Assembly: GCA_963782445.1 (NCBI GenBank)
Contig: CAWAJM010000001.1
Coordinates: 3,348,001-3,412,000, forward strand
Direction of reading: 5' to 3'
Length of the DNA stretch: 64,000 nucleotides
Source: ZC4RG20 sp963782445
GTDB taxonomy: Bacteria > Pseudomonadota > Gammaproteobacteria > Steroidobacterales > Rariloculaceae
Shown here piece after piece: positions 18,981-28,113 of the stretch. Made by a program: the position numbers and the translations under genes. Within the stretch, counting starts at the first letter, position 1, and each line of letters begins with the position of its first letter. Under the pieces are notes generated by a model. It was not told the DNA's origin. It was given only the letters and a program-made list of their open reading frames with translations, and did not search any database.

Positions 18981-19140
18981 CTGAAGTGTCCCCTCTCTCC
19001 CTGCGCGGCGCGACCTCAGCGAACCGCGGCCCCGCCCTTGGGCGGCGTCATCATCGTTGTCGTTATCGTGGGCCGGCGGCCCGGCCCGCGGCGCGCCGGC
19101 GAGGCGGCGCACCGCTCACATCATACCCGTACGGATGCCT

Positions 19141-20037
19141 TTAAACGTCCAGAATCGAGAGGCACTCCTCGAGACTCTGCATCGGCTCTCTCCCCGGCGC
19201 AGGATGCCATTCGTGGCTGATGTAGCCGTCGTAGCCGAGGCTCGCAATGACCTCGGCGACATAGCGGTAATTGACCTCCTGCGTGTAGTCGATCTCGTTG
19301 CGCGTCGGCACGCCGGCGCAGTGGAAGTGCTTGATCCACTTCATCGAGTCGCGCAGGTGCTGCGCAATGTCGCCGTCCATGATCTGCAGGTGGTAGAGAT
19401 CGCAGACGACGCCGATGTTCGGCGAATTCACGCGCTCGAAGACCTCCATGCCCCAGTCCCAGTGGCCGAAGACCTGGTCCTCGCGCCCGAAACGCGGATC
19501 CGTGCGCCGGTTGTTCATGTTCTCGATCGCGAACTGCACGCCGCGCTCTTCGAGCTGCCCCTTGATGCGGTTCAGGAAGCGCACGGCATTGTCCGCGGCT
19601 TCCTTGTACGGCATGCCCCGGCGCTGGCCGCCGATCGAAATGATGCGCTTGATCCCCTGCTCCGCGACCATGTCGATGTAAGGTCTGAGGGTCGCCTCGA
19701 TCTGGTCGTGCACCTCGGGGTGGATGATCCCGTTCTTGAAGTCGACGCCGCCCGTGCCGACGAGCAGCGGCTCGAGGCCGTATTTGCGCAGCGTCGGCCA
19801 GTCTTTGGGCTGAATCATGTCGAAGCCGTGGCACCCGAGGCGCGCCGCCTCCCGGCACATGGCGTCGAAGCCGAGCTGCGTATCGACCCCGAAAACGTTG
19901 CGCCAGAGGCCCTGTTTGATGCGGTCGCGCCGCTGGACCTTCGGCAGCGGCGGTGCGGGTGCCTGAGCCTCGGCGGTCAGGCTCGAGACGAGACCGGCGG
20001 CGGCGACAGCGCCCACGAACTCTCTTCTTTTCATCAT
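19141..20037 (-). CDS. Sugar phosphate isomerase/epimerase-like TIM-barrel protein with Tat signal
   Basis: The 298-residue protein starts MMKRREFVGAVAAAGLVSSL, with the R-R-x-F pattern and short hydrophobic stretch of a twin-arginine signal peptide, so a periplasmic location is likely. The rest fits the AP endonuclease family 2 / hydroxypyruvate isomerase-like barrel: ARLGCHGFDMIQPKDW, GVQFAIENMNN, VVCDLYHLQIMDGD, HFHCAGVPTRNEI and YDGYISHEWHP, with metal-ligand-type Glu, Asp and His residues at strand ends. The substrate is unknown. It lies between the heme/propeller gene and the acetyltransferase gene on the same strand. Secreted barrels of this kind often occur near sugar-acid catabolism, but no such genes are next to it. 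Confidence 0.88.
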   Translation of the reverse strand: MMKRREFVGAVAAAGLVSSLTAEAQAPAPPLPKVQRRDRIKQGLWRNVFGVDTQLGFDAMCREAARLGCHGFDMIQPKDWPTLRKYGLEPLLVGTGGVDFKNGIIHPEVHDQIEATLRPYIDMVAEQGIKRIISIGGQRRGMPYKEAADNAVRFLNRIKGQLEERGVQFAIENMNNRRTDPRFGREDQVFGHWDWGMEVFERVNSPNIGVVCDLYHLQIMDGDIAQHLRDSMKWIKHFHCAGVPTRNEIDYTQEVNYRYVAEVIASLGYDGYISHEWHPAPGREPMQSLEECLSILDV

Positions 20038-20110
20038 TGCACCTGCTGCACAGTCGGTATCGTTACCGATTGTAGCCGCGTCGGCGCCCGCGGCCCAGCA
20101 GCAGCGTCAA

Positions 20111-22834
20111 TCAAAGAATGAGGCTCAGCAAAACGAGCTTCGAGTCCTCCGGCGACACGCGCTCCGCGAAGCCGATCTCCTTGGCCAACACGAGCATCCC
20201 CCGATTCTCCCGCAACGCCACCCCCTCCATGCGCGTGAACCGCCGCTCCTTCGCGACGTCGATGAGGCTCCTGAGCAGCCGCGTCGCGATGCCGCGGTGC
20301 TGCCATGCGTCGGCGACGACGACGGCGAACTCGCAGCTGCGCCCGTCGGGTTCCGTGATGTAGCGCGCCACACCGACCTGCTGCTCGCGGCCGTCCTGCT
20401 CGACGAGCGCCACGAGGGCCATCTCGCGGTCGTAGTCGATCTGCGTGAAGCGCGAAAGCATCTGCGGCGTGAGCTCCTTCAGCGAATACATGAACCGCAG
20501 GTACCGCGAGCGTTCGGAGAGTTGGCCGACGAAGGCCTGTTCGAGCGCGGCGTCCTCGGGGCGGATGGGCCGGACAGTCAGAGCTGTGCCGTCGGCGAGG
20601 CGATAGCGGCCGCCGAGATGGCTCGGGTAGGGGTGAATGGCCATGTGCGAGTACGGCAGGCCCGTCTGCTCGAATGGCCGCAGCGCGATGCGCGCGTCGA
20701 TGGCGACGGCGCCGCGTTCGTCGACGACGAGCGGATTGATGTCGAGCTCGGCGATCCACGGCAGCTCGCAGGCCATCTCCGAGACGCGCAGCATGGTTTC
20801 GACGACGGCGTCCCGATCTGCGGGTGGGCGGCCGCGGAACGCACCGAGGTAGCGCGCGGCCCGCGTGCCGTCGATGAGCCGCTCGGCCAGGTAGCGATTG
20901 AGCGGCGGGAGGCCGACGGCCCGATCCGCGACGATCTCGACGAGCGTGCCGCCCAGGCCGACGCTGATGACGGGCCCGAACACGGGGTCGTTGACGAGCC
21001 CGAGCATGAGCTCGCGGCCGCCTCGCGCAGGCAGCATGGGCTCGAGGAGGACGCCATCTACGCGCGCGCCGGGCCGTGCCGTGCGCACGTTGGCCATGAT
21101 GCGCGCGAAGGCCGCGCGCACGTCGGCGCGGCTGCCGAGGTCGAGGACGACGCCGCCGACGTCGCTCTTGTGGGTCACGTCGGGCGAGAGCAGCTTCATC
21201 GCAAGCGGATAGCCGACGGCCTCGGCCGCCGCCTCGGCCTCGCGCTCGTCCGCGGCGGTCCTGGCAGCCGGAACCGGAATATGGAACGCCGCCAGCACGG
21301 CCTGCGACTCGAGCGGATCGAGCAGCTTTCGGCCCCCGGCGAGCGCCGTCTCCATGATCTTGCGTGCCGAGTGCGCGTCGGGCGGCGCCTGCGGCCTCAG
21401 CGGCTCCGGCACCTGCAGCAACAGCTGCTGGTTGGCGTGATGCGCAGCGGCGGCCGCGAAGGCGCCGACGGCGCGTTCGGGCGCACCGAAGGTCGGCACG
21501 CCGTGGCGGCGGAAAAGCTCGCGGCTCGAGCGCATGGTCGCGTCGCCCATCCAACAGGTCAGGATCGGCTTCTCGGCCGCCTCCGCGACGGCCACGACCT
21601 CGGCCGCGACGTCGGCGGCGTCCGTGAGCGCCTGCGGGATCAAGATCGCGAGCGCGGCATCGACGCCGGGATCGGCCAGGCAGGCCTCGAGTGCACCGCG
21701 ATACCGGGCGGCGTCGGCGTCGCCGAGCACGTCGACGGGGTTGGCGCCGGACGCGGCGGCCGGCATCAACCGGTCGAGCCGCGCATGCGTCTCGTCGCCG
21801 AGCTGGGCAAGAGCGATCCCGTTATCGGCCGCCGCGTCCGCGGCCATGACGCCGGGACCGCCGCCATTAGTCACGATCGCGAGCCGCCGCCCGCGCGGCG
21901 CTGCGCCGACGTGCAGGGTCTCGGCCACCGCAAAGAACTCGTCGTAGTCCGCGACGCGCACGACGCCGGCGCGCTCGAGCGCCGCCGCGAACACGTCGTC
22001 CGCGCCGACGAGTGCCCCGGTATGCGAGACGGCTGCACGACCGCCCTCGGCGTGACGGCCGACCTTCATGACGATGACGGGTTTCGCGCGCGATAGCGCG
22101 CGCAGCGCGCTCATGAAGCGCCGCGCATCGTGCACGCCCTCGACATAGAGCATGACGGCACGCGTCGCGGTATCGAGCAGCAGGTAGTCCAAGACCTCGT
22201 CGAAATCGACGTCCGCGCCGATGCCGAGCGAGACGACGCTCGAGAAGCCGATCTCGCGCGGGCTCGCCCAGTCCAGCATGGCCGTGCAGAGCGCGCCGGA
22301 CTGTGAGACGAGCGCAATGTGGCCGGGCCGCGCCATGGCTTGGCTGAACGTGGCGTTGAGGCGCGCGTCGGGCCGCATGACACCGAGGCAGTTGGGCCCG
22401 ACGAAACGGATCCCGTGGCGCTGCGCGGTCTCGACGACGCGGCGCTCGAGGTCCCGGCCGGCTGTGCCGATCTCGCGAAAGCCCCCGGAGAGGATGATCG
22501 CGGCCCGCACGCCGCGGCGCCCGCAGGCCTCGAGCACGTCGGGCACGACGCGGGCCGGCGCGACGACGACGGCGAGCTCCACGGGCCCTTCGATATCCGC
22601 AACGCTGGTCGTGCAGGGAAGCCCCTGGACCGTCTCGTAACGGGGATTGACCGGATAGATGGGGCCGGAGAAGCCCGCGGCGAGGAGATTACGCAGAACG
22701 ACGGTGCCGAGGGAACCGGGCCGCTCGCTGGCACCCACGAGTGCCACGGACTGAGGTCGAAAGATCTGCGCAATTGCGGCAGCGCGGCCGGCACCCGAAT
22801 CCGACCGGAGGCGAAAGCCTTCGCCCTTCTCCAC
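20111..22834 (-). CDS. Pat/YfiQ-type protein lysine acetyltransferase (acyl-CoA synthetase-like domains plus GNAT)
   Basis: The 907-residue protein has the layout of Pat/PatZ enzymes. A CoA-binding domain (about 25-150: IFRPQSVALVGASERPGSLG), a succinyl-CoA-ligase-like domain, an ATP-grasp domain (about 490-710: YPLAMKLLSPDVTHKSDVGG) and a C-terminal GNAT domain (about 735-900: YRLADGTALTVRPIRPEDA ... WQHRGIATRLLRSLI). Such enzymes acetylate lysines, for example in acetyl-CoA synthetase. The segment AVSHTGALVG keeps His271 at the place of the phosphohistidine of ADP-forming acyl-CoA synthetases; I recall that this residue is lost in Salmonella Pat, so retained synthetase activity is possible. 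The start is GTG at 22834 with only a weak ribosome-binding site. Confidence 0.9.
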   Translation of the reverse strand: MEKGEGFRLRSDSGAGRAAAIAQIFRPQSVALVGASERPGSLGTVVLRNLLAAGFSGPIYPVNPRYETVQGLPCTTSVADIEGPVELAVVVAPARVVPDVLEACGRRGVRAAIILSGGFREIGTAGRDLERRVVETAQRHGIRFVGPNCLGVMRPDARLNATFSQAMARPGHIALVSQSGALCTAMLDWASPREIGFSSVVSLGIGADVDFDEVLDYLLLDTATRAVMLYVEGVHDARRFMSALRALSRAKPVIVMKVGRHAEGGRAAVSHTGALVGADDVFAAALERAGVVRVADYDEFFAVAETLHVGAAPRGRRLAIVTNGGGPGVMAADAAADNGIALAQLGDETHARLDRLMPAAASGANPVDVLGDADAARYRGALEACLADPGVDAALAILIPQALTDAADVAAEVVAVAEAAEKPILTCWMGDATMRSSRELFRRHGVPTFGAPERAVGAFAAAAAHHANQQLLLQVPEPLRPQAPPDAHSARKIMETALAGGRKLLDPLESQAVLAAFHIPVPAARTAADEREAEAAAEAVGYPLAMKLLSPDVTHKSDVGGVVLDLGSRADVRAAFARIMANVRTARPGARVDGVLLEPMLPARGGRELMLGLVNDPVFGPVISVGLGGTLVEIVADRAVGLPPLNRYLAERLIDGTRAARYLGAFRGRPPADRDAVVETMLRVSEMACELPWIAELDINPLVVDERGAVAIDARIALRPFEQTGLPYSHMAIHPYPSHLGGRYRLADGTALTVRPIRPEDAALEQAFVGQLSERSRYLRFMYSLKELTPQMLSRFTQIDYDREMALVALVEQDGREQQVGVARYITEPDGRSCEFAVVVADAWQHRGIATRLLRSLIDVAKERRFTRMEGVALRENRGMLVLAKEIGFAERVSPEDSKLVLLSLIL

Positions 22835-22878
22835 GGAGAATGCCGCTGCGCCCTGGCCGCTACAATTCGCCCAACGGG

Positions 22879-23139
22879 CTACAGGCCCGCCGCTTTCCCC
22901 TCGTCGGCGCTCTCGACGTGTAGCAGCTTGCCGCGGAAGTACTGCCCATTGAGGCGATGCACGGCCAACTCGGCCACGTCGCTGGCCGCCATCTCGATGA
23001 AGCCGTAGGCGCGCGCCTTGAGCTGCGACCCGCGGCGCATGAGCTTGACGGACCGGACGCGCCCGTACGACGCAAACAGCTCGCGTACCGTCTCCTCTCC
23101 CGCGTCCTGAGGGAGGTTGCCCACGTAAATCGTCGTCAT
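22879..23139 (-). CDS. RRM-domain RNA-binding protein
   Basis: From ATG 23139 the protein is 86 residues and consists of one RNA recognition motif. RNP2 is IYVGNLPQD at residues 4-12 and RNP1 is ARAYGFIEM near residue 43, with the remaining strands and helices (ELFASYGRVRSVKLM, LAVHRLNGQYFRGKLLHVES) in order. Bacterial single-RRM proteins of this size are common in proteobacteria and cyanobacteria and are often cold-responsive; their targets are mostly unknown. The upstream reading frame extension lacks domain similarity, and 23139 has GGGGAGAG about 6 bases ahead. It lies just upstream of the acetyltransferase gene on the same strand (44 bases). Confidence 0.92.
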   Translation of the reverse strand: MTTIYVGNLPQDAGEETVRELFASYGRVRSVKLMRRGSQLKARAYGFIEMAASDVAELAVHRLNGQYFRGKLLHVESADEGKAAGL

Positions 23140-23358
23140 GTCTCTCCCCTGCTTCGTTCCGCCACGACCACTATCGCTCCCGTACGACGACCGCTCCATT
23201 GGGAGATATACGGATGAGGCGCCGCGGCCCAGGGGTGCAATTGGAGCACGGCGACGTTTCAGAATCGTGACTTCGGGGGTGTGGCGCGTCGGCCGCAATA
23301 TTCGTGAACGGGATTACGAGCGGGCGATTGGAGACTCGGCGTAACCACCGACGTTCCC

Positions 23359-23479
23359 GGCTTCAGACTCGGCATAAGGGCGGTGTCGGGAGCGTGCGCG
23401 CCAGGGACGGCGCGCTACGCAGCCCCATGGATGGGTATTCCGGCGGTCCCGACACCGCCCTTATGCCGAGTCTGAAGCC
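23359..23479 (-). repeat. Palindromic repeat element, copy A
   Basis: Arms of about 33 bases (GGCTTCAGACTCGGCATAAG at 23359 and its complement ending at 23479) enclose a core that, read on the minus strand, begins GGGACCGCCGGAATACCC, then ATCCATGGGG, then an inner hairpin around GCGCGCCGTCCCTGGCGCGC. The core matches four other copies in this window, while the outer arms match only copy B at 63743-63854. Confidence 0.9.
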
Positions 23480-23550
23480 GCCACCGACGTCGCCACGCCG
23501 AGTCTGAACCCGCCACCGACGTCGCCACGCCGAGTCTGAAGCCGGTGAAT
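23465..23550 (+). repeat. 32-base tandem repeat array
   Basis: The unit GCCGAGTCTGAAGCCGCCAC plus CGACGTCGCCAC starts at 23465, repeats at 23497 with one difference, and begins a third time at 23529 (first 15 bases only). Its first 15 bases are the outer end of the right arm of the palindromic element just upstream, so the array seems to have grown out of that arm. It ends 31 bases before the ABC exporter start. Confidence 0.85.
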
Positions 23551-23580
23551 AATGCGCCCCGGCACGCTAGTCTGTCGCCG

Positions 23581-25383
23581 ATGAACGACCTCGCCGAAGA
23601 CCGCCCCAAGGCCCGAACGCTCGCCCCGCTGCGCGCGCTGCTGCCGCTGCTGCGTCCGTACCGTCTCGTGCTCGCGGCCGCGCTCACGGCACTGCTCGTC
23701 GCGGCCGGCGCCCAGCTCGCGCTGCCGATAGCGCTGCGGCATCTCATCGACGCCGGGCTCGTCGTGGGCAACGTGGTGACGATCGATCGCTACGTCCCCC
23801 TCTTCCTCGGGGCAGCGGCCGTGTTCGGGATCTCCGCCGCGCTGCGCTATTACCTCGTGACCTGGCTCGGCGAGCGCGTCGTGGCGGACCTGCGCAGCGC
23901 CGTTTACGCGCGCGTGATCCGCATGGACCCGACATTTTTCGAGATCACGCGCACGGGCGAGGTGCTGAGCCGGCTCACGACGGATACGACGCTCGTGCAG
24001 TCGATCGCGGGCGTCGGCATCTCGATTACGCTGCGCTCGGCCGTGACGCTCGTGGGCTCGCTGGCACTGCTCGTCGCGACGAGCCCCATGCTGACCGCGA
24101 TCATTGTCGGTCTCATGCCGTTCGTCGTCGGGCCGATGCTCGTCCTCGGCCGGCGCGTTCGCCGCCTCTCGCGCGACTCTCAGGACCGCATTGCCGACGC
24201 GAGCGCACTCGCGGGCGAGACCATCAATGCCGTGCAGACGGTCCAGGCGTTCACGCTCGAGGCCTTCACGGCGCGGCGCTTTCACGAGGCCGTCGAGCAC
24301 TCGTTCCGTGTCGCCGTGCGCCGAATCCGCGTGCGGGCGGTCCTCACGGCCGTCGCGACAATCCTCGTGTTCGGCGCCATCACGCTCGTGCTCTGGATCG
24401 GCGCGCGCCAAGTCATCGCGGGCAGCATGACATTCGGACAGATCAGTCAATTCCTGCTCTATGCCGTCTACCTCGGCGTCTCCGCGGCCTCGCTCAGCGA
24501 GATGTGGGGCGAAGTGCAGCGCGCGGCCGGGGCCATGGAACGGCTCGTCGAGCTCCAGCATGCGGAGCCGACGATCGCCGAGCCGGCGCGGCCGCGGCCT
24601 TTCCCCGCGCCGAGCCTCGGCCGCATCGGCTTCGAGCAGGTCGCGTTCCGTTACCCCTCGCGACCCGAGCACGCCGCGCTCGAGGATTTCACGCTGACGG
24701 TTTCGCCCGGGGAAACGGTGGCGTTCGTCGGCCCCTCGGGCGCCGGCAAGAGCACGGCGTTTCAGCTGCTGCTCCGCTACTACGATCCAACGCGCGGCCG
24801 TATCCTCGTGGACGGCATCGATATCGCGCAGGCCTCGAGCACGGAGCTGCGGCACCTCATCGGCCTCGTGCCGCAGGATACGGTTCTCTTCGGCGCGAGC
24901 GCCCGGGAGAACATTCGCTACGGCCGGCCCGAAGCGACCGATGCCGAGATCGAAGCCGCCGCCCGAGCTGCGGCCGCGGACGAATTCATCCGCGCGCTGC
25001 CCCAGGGCTACGCGACGTTCCTCGGCGAGCGCGGCGCGCGCCTCTCGGGCGGCCAACGCCAGCGCATCGCGATCGCGCGCGCCCTGCTCAAGGACCCGCC
25101 GATCCTGCTGCTCGACGAGGCGACGAGCGCGCTCGATGCGGACAGCGAGCGTCTCGTTCAGCAGGCGCTGACGCGGCTCATGCGCAATCGCACGACCCTC
25201 GTGATAGCGCACCGGCTCGCGACCGTGCGCAAGGTCGACCGCATCGTCGTCATGAACCTCGGGCGCATCGTCGCGACCGGCACGCACGAAGAATTATTGG
25301 TCGCAAGCCCGCTGTACGCCCGCCTTGCGGAACTGCAGTTCGGCGCCGAGGCGCCCAGCGAGCCGGAGATCGCGCCGGCCTAG
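23581..25383 (+). CDS. MsbA-like ABC exporter, fused membrane and ATPase domains
   Basis: From ATG 23581 the product is 600 residues, a half-transporter with six membrane segments (about residues 25-300) and a C-terminal ATPase domain. Walker A GPSGAGKST is near 383, the signature LSGGQRQRIAIARA near 489 and Walker B LLLDEATSALD near 510, followed by the H-loop HRLATV. The coupling regions and the YPSRPEHAALEDFTL A-loop are those of MsbA/BmrA-type exporters that move lipids or amphiphilic drugs. Two copies form the transporter in the inner membrane. A GTG further upstream (23545) lies in the repeat array and is unlikely to be used. The substrate is not determined. Confidence 0.93.
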   Translation: MNDLAEDRPKARTLAPLRALLPLLRPYRLVLAAALTALLVAAGAQLALPIALRHLIDAGLVVGNVVTIDRYVPLFLGAAAVFGISAALRYYLVTWLGERVVADLRSAVYARVIRMDPTFFEITRTGEVLSRLTTDTTLVQSIAGVGISITLRSAVTLVGSLALLVATSPMLTAIIVGLMPFVVGPMLVLGRRVRRLSRDSQDRIADASALAGETINAVQTVQAFTLEAFTARRFHEAVEHSFRVAVRRIRVRAVLTAVATILVFGAITLVLWIGARQVIAGSMTFGQISQFLLYAVYLGVSAASLSEMWGEVQRAAGAMERLVELQHAEPTIAEPARPRPFPAPSLGRIGFEQVAFRYPSRPEHAALEDFTLTVSPGETVAFVGPSGAGKSTAFQLLLRYYDPTRGRILVDGIDIAQASSTELRHLIGLVPQDTVLFGASARENIRYGRPEATDAEIEAAARAAAADEFIRALPQGYATFLGERGARLSGGQRQRIAIARALLKDPPILLLDEATSALDADSERLVQQALTRLMRNRTTLVIAHRLATVRKVDRIVVMNLGRIVATGTHEELLVASPLYARLAELQFGAEAPSEPEIAPA

Positions 25384-25578
25384 CAGGTTATTCGACTGCG
25401 GCAAACGCCTCCTCCGACCGTCGCGCGCGGCGCGCAGCCCCCGCAATGCGGCCGGCCGGCTGCACCAAAAAGGCGCCTCGCAGGCGAACGGACGGGCTCA
25501 TCTGCACGAAGACCGTGCAGGCGCGACGGATGTGCACGCTTACGTCGCAGCCAAACCGACGCTTCTCTATCCAGGCCC

Positions 25579-25606
25579 TTTGCAAGTCGCGGACGAGGGC
25601 TATAAT
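25579..25606 (+). promoter_or_regulatory. Putative sigma-70 promoter of the ATP-grasp/alpha-E operon
   Basis: A perfect TATAAT lies at 25601-25606 with TTTGCA at 25579-25584, a 16-base spacer. Transcription would begin about 35 bases before the TTG start of the ATP-grasp gene. The rest of the 264-base gap after the exporter gene shows nothing recognisable. Confidence 0.6.
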
Positions 25607-25647
25607 CGGTTTGCGCACCGACTTCGAAACGACGAGAAGAATCGAGC

Positions 25648-27126
25648 TTGGCTACGCAGTCCGAGACCATTCGCGGCCCGGCAATCTCCCGCGCGGGCCT
25701 GTTCGAGGGGTACGATCCCGGCGGATACTATTGCGAGATGTTCGGCTCGTCCGAACGGCCGGCGACGCATACCGAAGGAATCGGGCGCCGTCTCGCCCGC
25801 ATGAAGCTCTCGAGTCTGCGACGCCGCGCGCAAGCTACGGACCGGGAGCTCTTCAACCTCGGGATTACGTTCACGGTCTACTCGGACAAGAACGCGATCG
25901 ACCGCGTGCTGCCGTTCGACGTGATTCCCCGCGTGCTCTCGGCCGAGGATTGGCTGCACGTCGAGAGCGGGTGCGTGCAGCGCGTGACGGCCCTGAACCG
26001 CTTCCTGCACAACGTCTATCACGAGCAGGCCATATTGCGCGACGGCATCGTGCCCGCGGAGCTGGTGCTCGAGAACGGCAATTTCAGGCCGGAGATGGTG
26101 GGGCTCGATCTGCCCTTCGAGGCGTACGTCAACGTCTGCGGTATCGACCTCGTGCGCGGCGGAGACGGTGTCTTCCGTGTGCTCGAGGACAATGCGCGCA
26201 CGCCCTCGGGCGTCTCCTACGTCGTCGAGAACCGCCACCTCATGCTGCGAGCGTTTCCGGACCTCGCCGAGCACTTGGGCCTCAGGCAGGTCTCGAACTA
26301 CGGCATGCAGCTGCGCAAGGCGCTCGTCGAGATCGCGCCGGAAGGCGTCGACGAGCCGCAGATCGTGCTGCTCTCGCCGGGCGTTTTCAATTCGGCTTAC
26401 TTCGAGCATGTATTCCTCGCGCGCGAGATGGGCGTGCCGCTCGTCGAGGGCCGGGATCTCGTCGCACGCGGCGGCCGCATCTTCATGAAGACGACCGGCG
26501 GCCTCCGGCGCGTCAACGTCATTTATCGGCGCGTCGACGATGCGTTCCTCGACCCCGACTACTTCAAGCCCGAGAGCCTGCTCGGTTGCCGCGGCCTGTT
26601 CTCCGTTTACCGCGATGGCCGAATTGCGCTCGCCAATGCCGTCGGCACGGGCGTCGCCGACGACAAGGCGCTCTACGCCTACATGCCGCGCATCATCCGC
26701 TATTACCTCGGCGAGGAGCCGATCCTGCAGAACGTCGAGACGCACTTGTGCCGCGAGCCCGAGGGTCTCGACTACACGCTCGAGCATCTCGATCGCCTCG
26801 TCGTGAAGCCGGTCGGCGAATCGGGCGGCTACGGCATCGTCGTCGGCCCCCGGGCGACGCGCGAGGAGCTCGCCGCCTGCCGGGACCGCCTGCGCGCGAG
26901 CCCCAAGAGTTACATCAGCCAGCCCGTCGTCGATCTTTCGGTTTGCCCGACGCTGACCGCGGACGGCATCGAGCCGCGCCACGTCGACTTGCGTCCTTAC
27001 ATCATTACCGGGCGCCGCAGCTGGGTGCTGCCGGGCGGACTGACGCGCGTCGCGCTGCGAAAGGGATCGTTGATCGTGAACTCCTCGCAGGGCGGCGGCA
27101 CGAAGGATACCTGGGTCCTTGAGTAG
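25648..27126 (+). CDS. Circularly permuted ATP-grasp family protein
   Basis: The 492-residue protein belongs to the circularly permuted type 2 ATP-grasp group, paired genomically with alpha-E and transglutaminase proteins. Landmarks include YEMF-like GGYYCEMFGSSERPATH near the start, DVIPRVLSAEDWLHVESGCV, RVLEDNARTPSGVSYVVENR, SPGVFNSAYFEHVFLAREMG, FMKTTGGLRRVNVIYRRVDD and the C-terminal VVKPVGESGGYGIVVGP and VLPGGLTRVALRKGS. These provide ATP and metal binding for formation of amide or peptide-like bonds, the predicted but unproven activity. The TTG at 25648 is chosen because an internal ATG at 25738 would cut into the conserved N-terminus. Its stop overlaps the alpha-E gene by 8 bases. Confidence 0.93.
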   Translation: MATQSETIRGPAISRAGLFEGYDPGGYYCEMFGSSERPATHTEGIGRRLARMKLSSLRRRAQATDRELFNLGITFTVYSDKNAIDRVLPFDVIPRVLSAEDWLHVESGCVQRVTALNRFLHNVYHEQAILRDGIVPAELVLENGNFRPEMVGLDLPFEAYVNVCGIDLVRGGDGVFRVLEDNARTPSGVSYVVENRHLMLRAFPDLAEHLGLRQVSNYGMQLRKALVEIAPEGVDEPQIVLLSPGVFNSAYFEHVFLAREMGVPLVEGRDLVARGGRIFMKTTGGLRRVNVIYRRVDDAFLDPDYFKPESLLGCRGLFSVYRDGRIALANAVGTGVADDKALYAYMPRIIRYYLGEEPILQNVETHLCREPEGLDYTLEHLDRLVVKPVGESGGYGIVVGPRATREELAACRDRLRASPKSYISQPVVDLSVCPTLTADGIEPRHVDLRPYIITGRRSWVLPGGLTRVALRKGSLIVNSSQGGGTKDTWVLE

Positions 27127-28084
27127 CCTGCTCGCACGGTTCGCCGAGAACAGCTTCTGGATGGCGCGCTATATGGAGCGCGCGGAGCATCTCGCGCGCA
27201 TCCTCGAGATCAACGAGACTTTCGCGCGCGATGCCCGCGGCTCGAACGACTGGCTGCCGATCCTGCGGCTGCACTGCGACGAGCAGACTTTCTTCCGCCG
27301 CTACAGGGAGGCCGACGCCGCGCGCGTCGTGCGCTTCTACATCATCGACCCCGAGAACCCGAACTCGATTGCCTCTTCCGTCCGCGGGGCCCGCGAGAAC
27401 GCCCGCAGTATCCGTCACCTGATCAGCCTCGAGACGTGGTCGCAGCTCAATGTCTTCTACAACTGGGTGCGAGCGCTCGGCCCGCGCGGCCTGAACCTGC
27501 CCGAGCTCTCTCGCCTGTGTACGCGTATCAAGGAAGGCTGTCAGCTGCATTTCGGCATCGCGCACGACACGATGTTTCGCGATCAGGTCTGGCTGTTTTA
27601 TCGGCTCGGCACCTTCATGGAGCTGTGCGATCAGGTCACACGCCTCGTGGATGTCAAATACCATGCGCTGCTGCCGCATTGGGAGGACGTCGGCACGCCC
27701 GTGGACATCGCGCAATGGAATGCGCTGCTGCGCTCGGCAGGGGCCTATCACGGCTACCGGCGCATTTACCCGCACGAAATGACCCCGACGACCGTCGCGG
27801 GCTTCATCCTGCTCCACCCGCGCTTTCCGCGTTCGATTCCGTACTGCGTGCGCAACCTCGAGAACGTCCTCGAGCAGCTGCTCGAGGACGACGAGCTGAG
27901 CGACGTCGAGTTTCCCCGGGATCGCTTGCATGCGCTCAAGGCGCTGGCTCGACGGGCGGCACCCGAGATCGTCGCCGCCGGGCTGCACGAGTTCGTCGAT
28001 CAGGTCCAGCTCGAGCTCATCGGGCTGGGCCGGCAAATCGCGGACACGTTCTTCGCGTCGGAGTTCGCCGACGTCGAGGCTTAG
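27119..28084 (+). CDS. Alpha-E domain protein
   Basis: The 321-residue protein begins SLLARFAENSFWMARYMERAEHLARILE, the first helix signature of the all-helical alpha-E domain, and keeps further markers such as ENARSIRHLISLETWSQLN and RLGTFMELCDQVTRLVDVKY. The family partners circularly permuted ATP-grasp proteins and transglutaminases; it is predicted to help in synthesis or transfer of a peptide-like modification, with no demonstrated reaction. Translation starts at TTG 27119, overlapping the ATP-grasp gene by 8 bases, so the two are coupled. It converges with the transglutaminase gene, with one GGGGTCAGAGCCC repeat in the 29-base gap. Confidence 0.92.
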   Translation: MSSLLARFAENSFWMARYMERAEHLARILEINETFARDARGSNDWLPILRLHCDEQTFFRRYREADAARVVRFYIIDPENPNSIASSVRGARENARSIRHLISLETWSQLNVFYNWVRALGPRGLNLPELSRLCTRIKEGCQLHFGIAHDTMFRDQVWLFYRLGTFMELCDQVTRLVDVKYHALLPHWEDVGTPVDIAQWNALLRSAGAYHGYRRIYPHEMTPTTVAGFILLHPRFPRSIPYCVRNLENVLEQLLEDDELSDVEFPRDRLHALKALARRAAPEIVAAGLHEFVDQVQLELIGLGRQIADTFFASEFADVEA

Positions 28085-28092
28085 CAGGAAAA

Positions 28093-28105
28093 GGGGTCAG
28101 AGCCC
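28093..28105. repeat. GGGGTCAGAGCCC repeat, single copy
   Basis: The motif lies between the convergent stop codons of the alpha-E gene (28084) and the transglutaminase gene (28114), flanked by GAAAA and TTTTC. It fills most of the gap. Confidence 0.85.
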
Positions 28106-28113
28106 TTTTCTTG

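Larger units (their letters stand above)
23140..23580. other. Intergenic region with palindromic element and tandem repeats
   Basis: No gene is seen in these 441 bases between the divergent RRM and ABC exporter genes. The region is largely made of repeats: a palindromic element (23359-23479) and a short tandem array (23465-23550). The RRM promoter should lie in the left part, but I cannot place it with confidence. Confidence 0.7.
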
